From Pannonibacter phragmitetus_B (lineage in GTDB: Bacteria > Pseudomonadota > Alphaproteobacteria > Rhizobiales > Stappiaceae), in NCBI RefSeq assembly GCF_050510895.1, contig NZ_JBNINT010000001.1:1178001-1242000 (forward strand): a stretch of DNA of 64,000 nucleotides, read 5' to 3'. The translations under genes were made by a program, and so were the position numbers. The notes beneath the pieces are model-generated. The model made no database searches, had not been told where the DNA came from, and saw nothing but the letters and a program-made list of their open reading frames with translations. Of this stretch, positions 26,116 through 35,361 are shown piece by piece. How positions within the stretch are numbered: position 1 is the first letter of the stretch; each line of letters opens with the position of its first letter.

Positions 26116-26784
26116 ATGCCGTTTGGAGTTAAACTAAAAGTCTCAGGCCCTTATGCCTGTTTCACCAGACCTGAAATGAAGGTTGAGCGCGTCTCCTATG
26201 ACGTGATGACACCTTCTGCCGCCCGGGGCATTCTGGAGGCTATTCATTGGAAGCCGGCGATCCGCTGGGTGATCGACCGTATCCACGTGCTGAAGCCCAT
26301 CCGGTTCCAGTCCATCCGGCGCAACGAAGTGGGCCACAAGGCCCCGGCCGGGAAAATCCGCACGGCGATGAACCGGGAGAGCCTTGAGGGGCTGGCGCTT
26401 CTGGTGGATGAGGACCGGCAGCAGCGGGCCTCCACTGTGCTTGTCGATGTGGCCTATGTCATCGAGGCGCATTTCGACCTGACGGCCAGGGCCGATGCCT
26501 CCGACAACGAGGGCAAGCACCTCGACATCTTCAACCGCCGGGCCGCGCGCGGCCAGTGCTTCCACCAGCCCTGCCTCGGCACGCGGGAATTTGCCGCTGA
26601 CTTCCGCCTGATCGGCGAAGGCGAGCCCATCCCTGCCTCCGAAGCCGGCAACCGTGACCTCGGCTTCATGCTGTGGGACATCGACCACACGCGGCCGGAC
26701 CGTCCGTCCATGTTCTTCCGGGCGGAACTGGTGGACGGCGTCCTGCACGTGCCGCAGCCCGGCTCACCGGAGATCCGCAAATGA
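26116..26784 (+). CDS. cas5c: Type I-C Cas5 (Cas5c/Cas5d), crRNA-processing endoribonuclease
   Basis: 222 aa. In type I-C, which lacks Cas6, Cas5 cuts pre-crRNA at the base of the repeat hairpin and stays in Cascade. N-terminus FGVKLKVSGPYACFTRPEMK and SYDVMTPSAARGILEAIHW are typical, as is FNRRAARGQCFHQPCLGTRE. The start is preceded by GGGAGCGAG, part of the inverted repeat described above. The last 4 bp overlap cas8c. Because a repeat-like hairpin lies in its own upstream region, it could cleave its own transcript (inference). Confidence 0.94.
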   Translation: MPFGVKLKVSGPYACFTRPEMKVERVSYDVMTPSAARGILEAIHWKPAIRWVIDRIHVLKPIRFQSIRRNEVGHKAPAGKIRTAMNRESLEGLALLVDEDRQQRASTVLVDVAYVIEAHFDLTARADASDNEGKHLDIFNRRAARGQCFHQPCLGTREFAADFRLIGEGEPIPASEAGNRDLGFMLWDIDHTRPDRPSMFFRAELVDGVLHVPQPGSPEIRK

Positions 26785-28560
26785 CGATACTTCAGGCCCT
26801 GAACCGGCTGGGCGAGCGGATGGAGGCCGAAGGCAGGCTTCCCCGCTGGGCTTCTCGACCGAAAAGATCAGCTTCGCCATATCGCTGCGGGAAGACGGCA
26901 CCTGTGCCGAAGTCATCGACCTGCGCGACGTGACCAGCAAGAAACTGCCGCCGAAGCAGATGGCTGTTCCCCAGCCGGTGAAGCGCACATCCGGTGTGGC
27001 GCCGAATTTCCTCTGGGACAAGACGGCCTATGTGCTGGGTGTGACGGCGGGCGAGGGCAAGCGGCTGGCGGAGGAGCATGCCGCCTTCGTGGAGCGTCAC
27101 CTGAAAGAGCTGGACGGCAGCGAGGATGCGGGGCTGAAGGCGCTGCGCCTGTTTCTCCAGTCCTGGAACCCGGAGAATTTCACGCCGCCGCTCTGGCCGG
27201 AGGAGATGCGGGACCAGAATGTCGTCTTCGAACTGGCGGCAGATCACCGCAAACGTTTCCTGCACGAGCGGCCGGCCGCGCGGGCGCTGTGGGAGCGCCT
27301 CAATGCCGAAGGCGCATCCGGGCTTGCGGTCTGTCTTGTCACGGGTGAGGCCGCACCTGTCGCCCGGCTGCATCCGGCGGTCAAGGGCGTCTGGGGGCTC
27401 AGTCTTCCGGTGCCTCGCTTGTCTCTTTCAATCTGGATGCCTTCACCTCCTATGGCCATGAGCAGGGCGACAATGCGCCCGTTTCCGCAGCAGTCGCAGC
27501 GCGTTACACCGGTGCGCTGAACGAATGCCTCAAGCGTGGCAGCGGCCATTTTCTGCAACTAGGAGATGCCTCGACCATCTTCTGGGCCGAACCCAAGGAG
27601 GATGGGCTTGATGCCGGGCTGCTGGAGCTGGCTGAATCGGTTGCCATCGGCTTCTTTGACGAGCCGCCGCCGGTGGACATGGGCGCACAGGCGCAGCAGG
27701 TGCAGGCCATTCTCTTGCGCATAAGGGCGGGCGAAAGACTGGAAAGCCTGAAGCCGGAGCTGGCGGAAGGCGTGCGCTTTCACGTGCTGGGCCTTGCCCC
27801 CAATGCGGCGCGCCTGTCTGTCCGGTTTTACTGGCAGGATGATTTCGGCGTGCTGGCGGAGAACTACCGCCGCTTCTCCGCCGACATGGCGATTGCGCCG
27901 CCACCCCGCTCCGGCAATCCGCCCCTGTGGCGCTACCTTCGCGAGACTGCCGTTCTGGGCAAGAGCGAGAACGTGCCGCCGAACCTTGCCGGGGAGTGGC
28001 TGCGCGCGATCCTGACCGGCAGTGACTATCCGCTGACGCTGCTGTCCTCGGTGCTGATGCGCCTGCGGGCGGATGGCGATGTCAATGCCCTGCGCGTGGC
28101 GATGCTGCGCGCTGTCCTGATCCGCAATTTCAAACTTCACCCTGAGAAGGAGGCTCCCGTGGCTTTTGACCCGGACAACGAGAACAAGGGCTATCTGCTG
28201 GGGCGGCTGTTTGCCGTCTACGAGCAGATCCAGTCTGCCGCGCTGGGCGGCGTCAACGCCAGCATCAAGGACAAGTTCTATGGCTCGGCCCCGGCGCAGC
28301 CGCAGAAGGTTTTTGCCATGCTCGACAGGGGCTCGGCCCCGCACCTGTCCAAGCTGGGCAAGACGCGGCCGGGCCAGAAGGTCAACCTGGAGAAGCTGGT
28401 CTTCTCCATCATGGAGAAGATGTCGCCGGACGGCGATCCGTTCCCCGCGGCCCTGGCTCCGCAGGAACAGGCGCTCTTCGGCCTCGGCTACTACCATCAG
28501 CGCAATGAATTCTTCAAACCGGCCAAAGATGCCGCTCCGCAGGAGGAAACTGCAGAATGA
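26781..28560 (+). CDS. cas8c: Type I-C Cas8 (Csd1), Cascade large subunit, frame broken at 26841-26844 and 27393-27397
   Basis: About 593 aa after two single-base repairs, one C in the run 26841-26844 and one G in the run 27393-27397; this equals the usual length. Begins MTILQALNRLGERM (26781, overlapping cas5c), continues in the next frame with LGFSTEKISFAISL, DLRDVTSKKLPPKQMAVPQP and VAPNFLWDKTAYVLGV, then after the second break with SYGHEQGDNAPVSAAVAARY and the C-terminal half ending QEETAE. Cas8c recognises the PAM and recruits Cas3; in I-C an internal start also makes the small subunit Cas11c. A candidate for that internal start was not assigned. Confidence 0.92.
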
Positions 28561-29510
28561 CCACGCTCGCCAACCGTTACGAATTCGTCCTGCTGTTTGA
28601 AGTGACCAACGGCAATCCGAACGGCGATCCGGATGCAGGCAACCTGCCGCGCATGGACCCGGAGACGAACCATGGCCTCGTCACCGACGTGAGCCTGAAG
28701 CGCAAGGTGCGCAACTACATGGAGTTTGCCCGAAGCGGCGAGCCTGGCTTCGGCATCTATGTGCAGGAAGGTGCCATCCTCAACGAGAAGCACCGGGAAG
28801 CCTACAAGGCCCTGCGCCCGGAGGCGGAAAAGGTGGCAAAGGAGAAGTCGCTCAACCCCGCCAATGACGAGGAGGCGCTGAAGCTGCGCGATTTCATGTG
28901 CCGCAACTTCTTCGATGTGCGCACCTTTGGCGCCGTCATGAGCACGGGCATCAATTGCGGGCAGGTGCGGGGCCCGGTGCAGGTGACCTTCTCTCATTCG
29001 GTCGAGCCGATCCAGCCGCTGGAAGTTTCCATCACCCGCATGGCGGCCACCAGCGAGAAGGAGAAATCCGCTCAGCAGGCCGGATCGGATGGCAACGAGC
29101 GCACCGAAAACCGCACCATGGGCCGCAAGCACATCGTGCCTTATGGCCTTTACCGCGCCCATGGCTTCATCTCGGCGAAGCTGGCGGAGCGAACCGGCTT
29201 TTCGGAAGCGGACAAGGATCTGCTGTTTGAAGCGCTGGAAAGCATGTTCGAGCATGACCGTTCCGCCGCGCGCGGCGAGATGGCCAGCCGCAAGCTGATC
29301 GTGTTCCGGCATGACTGCGCCCTCGGCAAGGCGCCTGCCCATGCCCTTTTCGACCGGGTGCAGGTGGGCCGCAATGTGGATGGCGAGTTCCGCGCCATCG
29401 AGGACCGGGGCCTTGGCAACCTGCCGCCGGCCCGCAAGTTCTCCGACTACATCGTCACCATCGACCGGGAAAACCTGCCGGCCGGGGTGGAGATCATCGA
29501 GCGGCTGTAA
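28557..29510 (+). CDS. cas7: Type I-C Cas7 (Csd2), Cascade backbone
   Basis: 317 aa, RAMP protein coating the crRNA guide in multiple copies. N-terminal RYEFVLLFEVTNGNPNGDPD, then NLPRMDPETNHGLVTDVSLK and the downstream FDVRTFGAVMS are hallmarks. The C-terminal part has DHD-free RAMP folds with RKLIVFRHDCALGK. Start overlaps the cas8c stop by 4 bp; cas4 begins 3 bp after its stop. No frame problem. Confidence 0.95.
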   Translation: MTTLANRYEFVLLFEVTNGNPNGDPDAGNLPRMDPETNHGLVTDVSLKRKVRNYMEFARSGEPGFGIYVQEGAILNEKHREAYKALRPEAEKVAKEKSLNPANDEEALKLRDFMCRNFFDVRTFGAVMSTGINCGQVRGPVQVTFSHSVEPIQPLEVSITRMAATSEKEKSAQQAGSDGNERTENRTMGRKHIVPYGLYRAHGFISAKLAERTGFSEADKDLLFEALESMFEHDRSAARGEMASRKLIVFRHDCALGKAPAHALFDRVQVGRNVDGEFRAIEDRGLGNLPPARKFSDYIVTIDRENLPAGVEIIERL

Positions 29511-29513
29511 GCC

Positions 29514-30212
29514 ATGGGCGAGGGGCGGACCTGACCGGCAGCGCAGAACCGGGGCTGGACGAGGGGGGCAATACCTCTCTCCGCGCTTCAGCACGCCGTC
29601 TACTGCCTGCGGCAGGCCGCCCTCATTCATCTGGAACGGCTGTGGGCGGACAACCGCTTCACCGCCGAGGGCCATGTGCTGCATGCGGTGGCGGACAAGC
29701 CGGGCACCCGGCACGGGCGCGGCGTGCGGCGGGTTTCAGCCCTGCCGCTCGCCAGCCGCAGCCTCAACATCGCAGGCGTGGCTGATCTGGTGGAGTTCCA
29801 CAAGGCTCCGTCTGGTGAGGGGGCTGGCGGGGAGGTGCCCTATCCGGTGGAATTCAAGCGCGGTAAGGCCAAGCTGCACCGGGCCGACGAGGTGCAGCTC
29901 TGTGCGCAGGCGCTGTGCCTTGAGGAAATGACGGGGCAGCCCGTGCCCGCAGGCGCGCTTTACTATGCCGAGCCAAAACGGCGGCTGGAGGTGCCATTCG
30001 ATGCGGAGCTGCGGGCGCTGACGCTGGCCACCATTGCAGAGCTTGCGGCCATCTTTGCCACCCGGCGCACACCGCCACCCGTCTACCGCGCTGACCGCTG
30101 CCGGGCGTGTTCTCTGGCAGAGCTTTGCCGCCCGAAGCAGGTGGCACGGCCCGTCCTTGCCTGGCGGGCGCGGCAGATCCGGGATCTGCTGGAATCTGAG
30201 GACGGCGCATGA
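29514..30212 (+). CDS. cas4: Cas4 exonuclease, reading frame disturbed twice in the first 20 codons
   Basis: About 232 aa if one G is added in 29522-29525 and one removed from the six-G run 29563-29568; the ATG at 29514 then reads into DLTGSAEPGLDEG and IPLSALQHAVYCLRQ, the normal Cas4 start. The rest, from ALIHLERLWADNRFTAEGH to the stop, is in one frame. Fe-S cysteines: one in YCLRQ, three at the C-terminus in RCRACSLAELCRP; PVEFKRGK holds the RecB-type nuclease lysine. Cas4 trims prespacers so that they are inserted with correct PAM. The stop overlaps cas1 by 4 bp. Confidence 0.88.
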
Positions 30213-31240
30213 AGAAGCTTCTGAACACGGTCTATGTCACCACCGAGGGGGCTGCCCTGCGCAAGGACGGCGAAAACCTCGTGGTCGAGGTGGAAGGCGT
30301 GGAGCGCGCCCGCGTGCCGCTGCACATGCTGGGCGGCCTTGTTGCCTTCGGCCCCATTCTTCTGTCTCCGGCCCTGATGGGGGCCTGTGCCGCCGGTGGC
30401 ATCACCATCGTTCTGCTGGACCGCAATGGCCGGTTTCAGGCCCGCGTGGATGGGCCGGTCAGCGGCAATGTGCTTCTGCGCCGAGCGCAGTACACCGCTT
30501 CGGAAGACCCGGACAGCATCGTGCGCGGCTTCATCATGGGCAAGATCGCCAATCAGCGCAGCGTGCTCCTGCGCCATCTGCGCGACCATGGCGCTGACAC
30601 GCCGGAGGAGGCCCGGCAGGCGCTGGACCATGCCACGGGCCGCATGGCCCGCCTTCTGCAAAAGCTGGATGTGCTGCAGGGGCTGGACCTGCTGCGCGGC
30701 GCAGAAGGGGAGGCGGCACAGCTTTACTTCGGCGTCTTCAACCATCTGATCCGCTCCCCGGATGCAGAAATCCGCTTCCGGGGGCGCTCCCGCCGTCCAC
30801 CACTGGACCCGGTCAATGCGCTGCTGTCCTTCCTCTACACGCTTCTGACCCATGACTGCCGCAGCGCGGCGGAAAGCGTCGGCCTTGATCCGGCGGTCGG
30901 CTTCCTCCACCGGGACAGGCCGGGACGGCCCAGCCTTGCTCTGGATCTCATGGAGGAACTGCGGCCCGTGCTGGCCGACCGGCTGGCGCTGTCCCTCTTC
31001 AACCGCCGTCAGCTCCGGGCGAAAGATTTCGAGCTGCGCGATGGCGGCGCCGTCTTTCTGGGCGATGAGGCGCGCAAGCTTGTGCTCACCGCCTGGCAGG
31101 AGCGCAAGCGCGAGGAGCGCCAGCATCCATTTCTGGAGGAAAAGGCGCCCCTCGGCCTCGTGCCCTATCTTCAGGCGCAGCTTCTCTCCCGCCATTTGCG
31201 CGGGGATCTCGACGCCTATCCCCCTTGGTTCTGGAAGTGA
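30209..31240 (+). CDS. cas1: Type I-C Cas1 integrase
   Basis: 343 aa. Metal-dependent integrase of the Cas1-Cas2 spacer-acquisition complex. N-terminal beta domain KLLNTVYVTTEGAALRKD; catalytic helical domain with Glu166 in LRGAEGEAAQLYF, His234 in VGFLHRDRPGR and Asp246 in SLALDLMEELRP. Full length with all active-site residues. Overlaps cas4 by 4 bp and is followed 9 bp later by cas2. Confidence 0.96.
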   Translation: MKKLLNTVYVTTEGAALRKDGENLVVEVEGVERARVPLHMLGGLVAFGPILLSPALMGACAAGGITIVLLDRNGRFQARVDGPVSGNVLLRRAQYTASEDPDSIVRGFIMGKIANQRSVLLRHLRDHGADTPEEARQALDHATGRMARLLQKLDVLQGLDLLRGAEGEAAQLYFGVFNHLIRSPDAEIRFRGRSRRPPLDPVNALLSFLYTLLTHDCRSAAESVGLDPAVGFLHRDRPGRPSLALDLMEELRPVLADRLALSLFNRRQLRAKDFELRDGGAVFLGDEARKLVLTAWQERKREERQHPFLEEKAPLGLVPYLQAQLLSRHLRGDLDAYPPWFWK

Positions 31241-31249
31241 GGCGGCCTC

Positions 31250-31540
31250 ATGCTCGTGCTCGTCACCTATGATGTGAACACGTCCGGTCCCGGCGGGGCA
31301 GGGCGCCTGCGCCGCGTTGCCAAGTCCTGCCGCGACTATGGCCAGCGGGTGCAATATTCGGTTTTCGAGATCGAGGTGGACCCGGCACAATGGACCATGC
31401 TGAAAGCCAGGCTGGAAGGCATCGTCGATCTGGAAACAGACAGCCTGCGCTATTACTATCTGGGGGCGAACTGGCAGCGCCGGGTGGAACACGTGGGCGC
31501 CAAGCCCGCCGCTGACCTCAACAGCCCGCTGATCATCTAG
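31250..31540 (+). CDS. cas2: Cas2
   Basis: 96 aa, small ferredoxin-fold protein that bridges two Cas1 dimers during spacer integration. Begins MLVLVTYDVNTSGPGGAGRL with the conserved Asp of beta 1 (TYDVNT), then RVQYSVFEIEVD typical of the type I-C variant. The last cas gene; the array leader starts directly behind it. Confidence 0.95.
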   Translation: MLVLVTYDVNTSGPGGAGRLRRVAKSCRDYGQRVQYSVFEIEVDPAQWTMLKARLEGIVDLETDSLRYYYLGANWQRRVEHVGAKPAADLNSPLII

Positions 31541-31787
31541 GGCAGTTCTTTGCACCTGCGCACGTGGCCCGGTGCGGCGCAGCGGGCTTTTGTGCCGGGC
31601 GCGAACCTGAAGTGTGACCCTTTTCCCCGGCAGGTTCGCGCTCCGCCCCGCTCTTTGACATTGCTGTCTTTTCTGCCGCGCTCTGTGCCGCGCTGCCTTC
31701 GCCTTCGATCCTTGTCCACCCTTTTCCCGCAGGATCGCGCTGCGGGGCGGAATTGCATTTTGGGGACAAGCTGTTACGACTGAAGCG
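31541..31787 (+). promoter_or_regulatory. CRISPR leader
   Basis: 247 bp between cas2 and the first repeat, on the 5' side of the array as judged from repeat polarity. It contains a perfect -35-like TTGACA (31655-31660) with no good -10, an 11-bp perfect inverted repeat (GCGCGAACCTG 31599-31609 with CAGGTTCGCGC 31631-31641), and an imperfect direct repeat of about 24 bp built on CCCTTTTCCC, GCAGG and TCGCGCT (31618-31642 and 31719-31741). These are candidate promoter or integration-host/Cas1-Cas2 anchoring sites. Confidence 0.75.
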
Positions 31788-34554
31788 GTCGCCCCCTCAC
31801 AGGGGCGCGGATCGAAACTTGTACATCGTCAACGGTTCTGATGAGGCACAGCTGGTCGCCCCCTCACAGGGGCGCGGATCGAAACGGCTGCAACATTGTC
31901 GCGTGCGGCGGCCATGGCGGTCGCCCCCTCACAGGGGCGCGGATCGAAACGGCAACCCGGTGACGGGTGATTTTGCCGATGTATGTCGCCCCCTCACAGG
32001 GGCGCGGATCGAAACAGTCAACCGGATCATTCGACGTCATCACGGAAAGTCGCCCCCTCACAGGGGCGCGGATCGAAACAGCCCGGCCCCGGTCATAGCC
32101 ACGGCCCTCGATCGTCGCCCCCTCACAGGGGCGCGGATCGAAACATCGAAAAAGAGACGGCGGGGCGCTCGAAAATCGGTCGCCCCCTCACAGGGGCGCG
32201 GATCGAAACCCATGACGGTTTCAGGGCCGTGCCCCATCCGTCCCAGTCGCCCCCTCACAGGGGCGCGGATCGAAACACGGCCAGTGCCGCCTCAAGCGCG
32301 GCTCTCATTGTCGCCCCCTCACAGGGGCGCGGATCGAAACTTCGCGCTCGCGCTGTTTTAAAGCCGCGATCGAGTCGCCCCCTCACAGGGGCGCGGATCG
32401 AAACGGCCTTGAACTCATTGAACGCCCGGTTGAGCTGCGTCGCCCCTCACAGGGGCGCGGATCGAAACAGGAAAATGTCTGCCGTGGGCCGCTCAAAATA
32501 GGCCGTCGCCCCCTCACAGGGGCGCGGATCGAAACGTAGCCTGTGAGAAAGATGAGGATAACGCAGGCTGTCGCCCCCTCACAGGGGCGCGGATCGAAAC
32601 GCCCCAGGCGCTGGTGCACGTCAAAAATGACGGGGTCGCCCCCTCACAGGGGCGCGGATCGAAACTCGCCATTGAGCCAAATTGAACCGCCTAGCTCCCA
32701 GTCGCCCCCTCACAGGGGCGCGGATCGAAACCGCGTGCTGCGCGACTACTGGCCGACCGATGACGGTCGCCCCCTCACAGGGGCGCGGATCGAAACGGCA
32801 AGGTGATGATCCACCCCAACCGCGTCATGGCGTCGCCCCTCACAGGGGCGCGGATCGAAACCGCGTGCTGCGCGACTACTGGCCGACCGATGACGAGTCG
32901 CCCCCTCACAGGGGCGCGGATCGAAACAAAGAGGAGTTGGGAATCGCCCGAGCTGTGCGCGGTCGCCCCCTCACAGGGGCGCGGATCGAAACAGCGCCAG
33001 CCGCCGCGCATCCACCGCCCCGGCGAACGTCGCCCCCTCACAGGGGCGCGGATCGAAACCGGCAAAGCACCCCGGCGTAATGCCCACCGCCGCGTCGCCC
33101 CCTCACAGGGGCGCGGATCGAAACCCCGGTGCAACCCACCTGTCCGATGATCCGTCTGGTCGCCCCCTCACAGGGGCGCGGATCGAAACATTTCATCTTG
33201 AAGTGAGGAGACGCGAGCCGTGAAGTCGCCCCTCACAGGGGCGCGGATCGAAACGGCTCTAGTACGAAGGTTTTGATTAACAGGCAGAGTCGCCCCCTCA
33301 CAGGGGCGCGGATCGAAACAATTAAAATGGAGTTAAAATCTTTAGCGCCTTTTGTCGCCCCTCACAGGGGCGCGGATCGAAACGGCCCATCGGGGACAAT
33401 GTCCGGATCGAGCCTGCGGTCGCCCCCTCACAGGGGCGCGGATCGAAACCTGAATGAGTACATGGCTAATCCATTCTCCTACAGTCGCCCCCTCACAGGG
33501 GCGCGGATCGAAACCGGGTTACCGAGTCCTCAACGCGGGCCGGAGGTGTCGCCCCCTCACAGGGGCGCGGATCGAAACCCGGCCGTCCCGCCTGTGCCGC
33601 CACCGCCAGTATGTCGCCCCCTCACAGGGGCGCGGATCGAAACGTTGAAGCTATCAACGCGTCCGAAGTTCCTGCAGGTCGCCCCCTCACAGGGGCGCGG
33701 ATCGAAACAGCGCCAGCAAGGCCGATCTGAAGAACGCGCTGGGTCGCCCCTCACAGGGGCGCGGATCGAAACGCGTCAAGACGGACGGCTTTCATGCCTG
33801 GACAAGTCGCCCCCTCACAGGGGCGCGGATCGAAACCTGCGCGGGCGGCCAAAAATCAACGCGAGCCCGGCGTCGCCCCTCACAGGGGCGCGGATCGAAA
33901 CATTGTGGACCTGACGTCTTGCCAGTGGTTCGACGTGTCGCCCCCTCACAGGGGCGCGGATCGAAACATCTACAAAAACCTCGACAATCTGATCCTCAGG
34001 CAGTCGCCCCCTCACAGGGGCGCGGATCGAAACCCCTTCCGCCTCCAGCTATCCATTCCTCGCGGCGTCGCCCCTCACAGGGGCGCGGATCGAAACTACC
34101 AGCCATGCTCAACGGCAACTTTTTGGCGGTCGCCCCCTCACAGGGGCGCGGATCGAAACAGCGTCACCGCCGAACTCATCGCAGGCCATGACGCGTCGCC
34201 CCCTCACAGGGGCGCGGATCGAAACCGTACGCTCCGGTCTGGTACGGCGGTTTCAGGGAGTCGCCCCCTCACAGGGGCGCGGATCGAAACGCTGAAGCGG
34301 CATCCATGGTCTATGAATGGAACCTGTCGCCCCCTCACAGGGGCGCGGATCGAAACATGACCGGGCGGGGCGGCCGGCGCGCAACGCCTAGTCGCCCCCT
34401 CACAGGGGCGCGGATCGAAACCTCCAGCCGCTCGATGCGCTCTATGAAAGCCCGCAGGTCGCCCCCTCACAGGGGCGCGGATCGAAACAGGCCGCAGCAC
34501 GATGGTGCCGAGCGCTGCGCCGCGTCGCCCCCTCACAGGGGCGCGTTAAAAACA
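31788..34554 (+). CRISPR. Type I-C CRISPR array, 43 repeats and 42 spacers
   Basis: Repeat of 31 bases with stem CGCCCC/GGGGCG and 3' end GGATCGAAAC; first copy 31788-31818. I count 42 full copies and a terminal degenerate copy at 34524-34554 whose 3' end reads GTTAAAAAC. Spacers are mostly 34-37 bases. Seven copies (starting 32439, 32832, 33225, 33354, 33743, 33872, 34067) have four C where the others have five. One spacer occurs twice (32732-32765 and 32862-32896). Polarity follows the cas genes, with the newest spacers next to the leader. Confidence 0.98.
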
Positions 34555-34589
34555 AAAAGGCCGGAGCGTCCAGCGCTCCGGCCTTTTTC
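34555..34589. terminator. Bidirectional terminator between CRISPR array and grxD
   Basis: Hairpin GGCCGGAGCG / CGCTCCGGCC with a 5-base loop, flanked by AAAAA and TTTTT. It directly abuts the last repeat and serves grxD from the other strand. Confidence 0.9.
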
Positions 34590-34609
34590 AATCTCTCACG
34601 TTAACTGCC

Positions 34610-34939
34610 TCAGGCGGCAGTCGTGGGGATGCCTTTTTCCGTGAAGACGGCCTGGAGTTCCTGGTTCTGGAACATCTCGCGCACGATGTCGCAGCCACCG
34701 AGGAACTCGCCCTTGACGTAAAGCTGCGGGATCGTCGGCCAGTTGGTGAAGTCCTTGATGCCCTGGCGCAGGTCCGCGTCTTCCAGCACGTTGATGCCCT
34801 TGTAGGGCACTCCGATGTAGTCGAGGATCTGCACGACCTGGCCGGAGAAACCGCACTGCGGGAAGTTCGGCGTGCCCTTCATGAACAGCACGACATCGTT
34901 CGTCTCGACTTCGTTCTTGATCCAGTCCTGGATGCTCAT
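34610..34939 (-). CDS. grxD: Monothiol glutaredoxin, Grx4 family
   Basis: 109 aa taking the ATG at 34937-34939 (GGAAGG eight bases upstream); an ATG two codons earlier (34945) is possible. The CGFS active site is in PNFPQCGFSGQVVQIL and glutathione/partner-binding motifs are TNWPTIPQLYVKGEFLGGCD. Binds and delivers [2Fe-2S] clusters, typically with BolA proteins. A bolA gene is immediately upstream, so the two probably work as a complex. Confidence 0.95.
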   Translation of the reverse strand: MSIQDWIKNEVETNDVVLFMKGTPNFPQCGFSGQVVQILDYIGVPYKGINVLEDADLRQGIKDFTNWPTIPQLYVKGEFLGGCDIVREMFQNQELQAVFTEKGIPTTAA

Positions 34940-35070
34940 TGCCATGTCCTTCCGGGAGTCTTGTCCCTGATGGGCCGGGCGCGGGCCGGCCTGTCCGTTT
35001 TACACATCGGCTGCGGGTCTGCGTCTTGCGGCGAAGGCTGACCCGCTCCGGTTCAGTCTCAGTCCATTAC

Positions 35071-35304
35071 TCAATCGGGAGCGCTGGTCTGCAGGGCGAG
35101 GGCATGCAGCGTGCCGCCCATATTGCCCTTCAGGGCCTGATAGACCATCTGATGCTGCTGGACGCGGCTCTTCCCGCGAAAGGATTCCGAGACCACGTTG
35201 GCGGCGTAGTGGTCGCCGTCGCCCGCCAGATCGCGCACCTCGACAGTTGCGTCGGGCAGGGCAGCCTTGATCAGGGTGATGATCTCGTTTGCGTCCATCG
35301 GCAT
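35071..35304 (-). CDS. bolA: BolA-family protein
   Basis: 77 aa. Contains IITLIKAALPDATVEVRDLA and the conserved VQQHQMVYQALK with His, as expected for the Fe-S-linked BolA/YrbA group. Partner of the downstream CGFS glutaredoxin in Fe-S cluster sensing or trafficking. Lies between purL and grxD on the same strand, an order widely kept in alphaproteobacteria. Confidence 0.93.
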   Translation of the reverse strand: MPMDANEIITLIKAALPDATVEVRDLAGDGDHYAANVVSESFRGKSRVQQHQMVYQALKGNMGGTLHALALQTSAPD

Positions 35305-35361
35305 CTAGTCAGTCCTCTTCCCTCTGAAGTTCCGTCCGCTTGGCGCGGGGTATGGCAGCCG

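Noticed and set aside
27673..28560. Separate gene for the second half of cas8c
   Set aside because: It is the continuation of Cas8c after a single-base G-run error; no ribosome binding site precedes it.
31753..34644. Many open frames across the CRISPR array with repeated SPPHRGADRN or APSQGRGSK motifs, both strands
   Set aside because: They are translations of the 31-base repeat in several frames. The array structure explains them.
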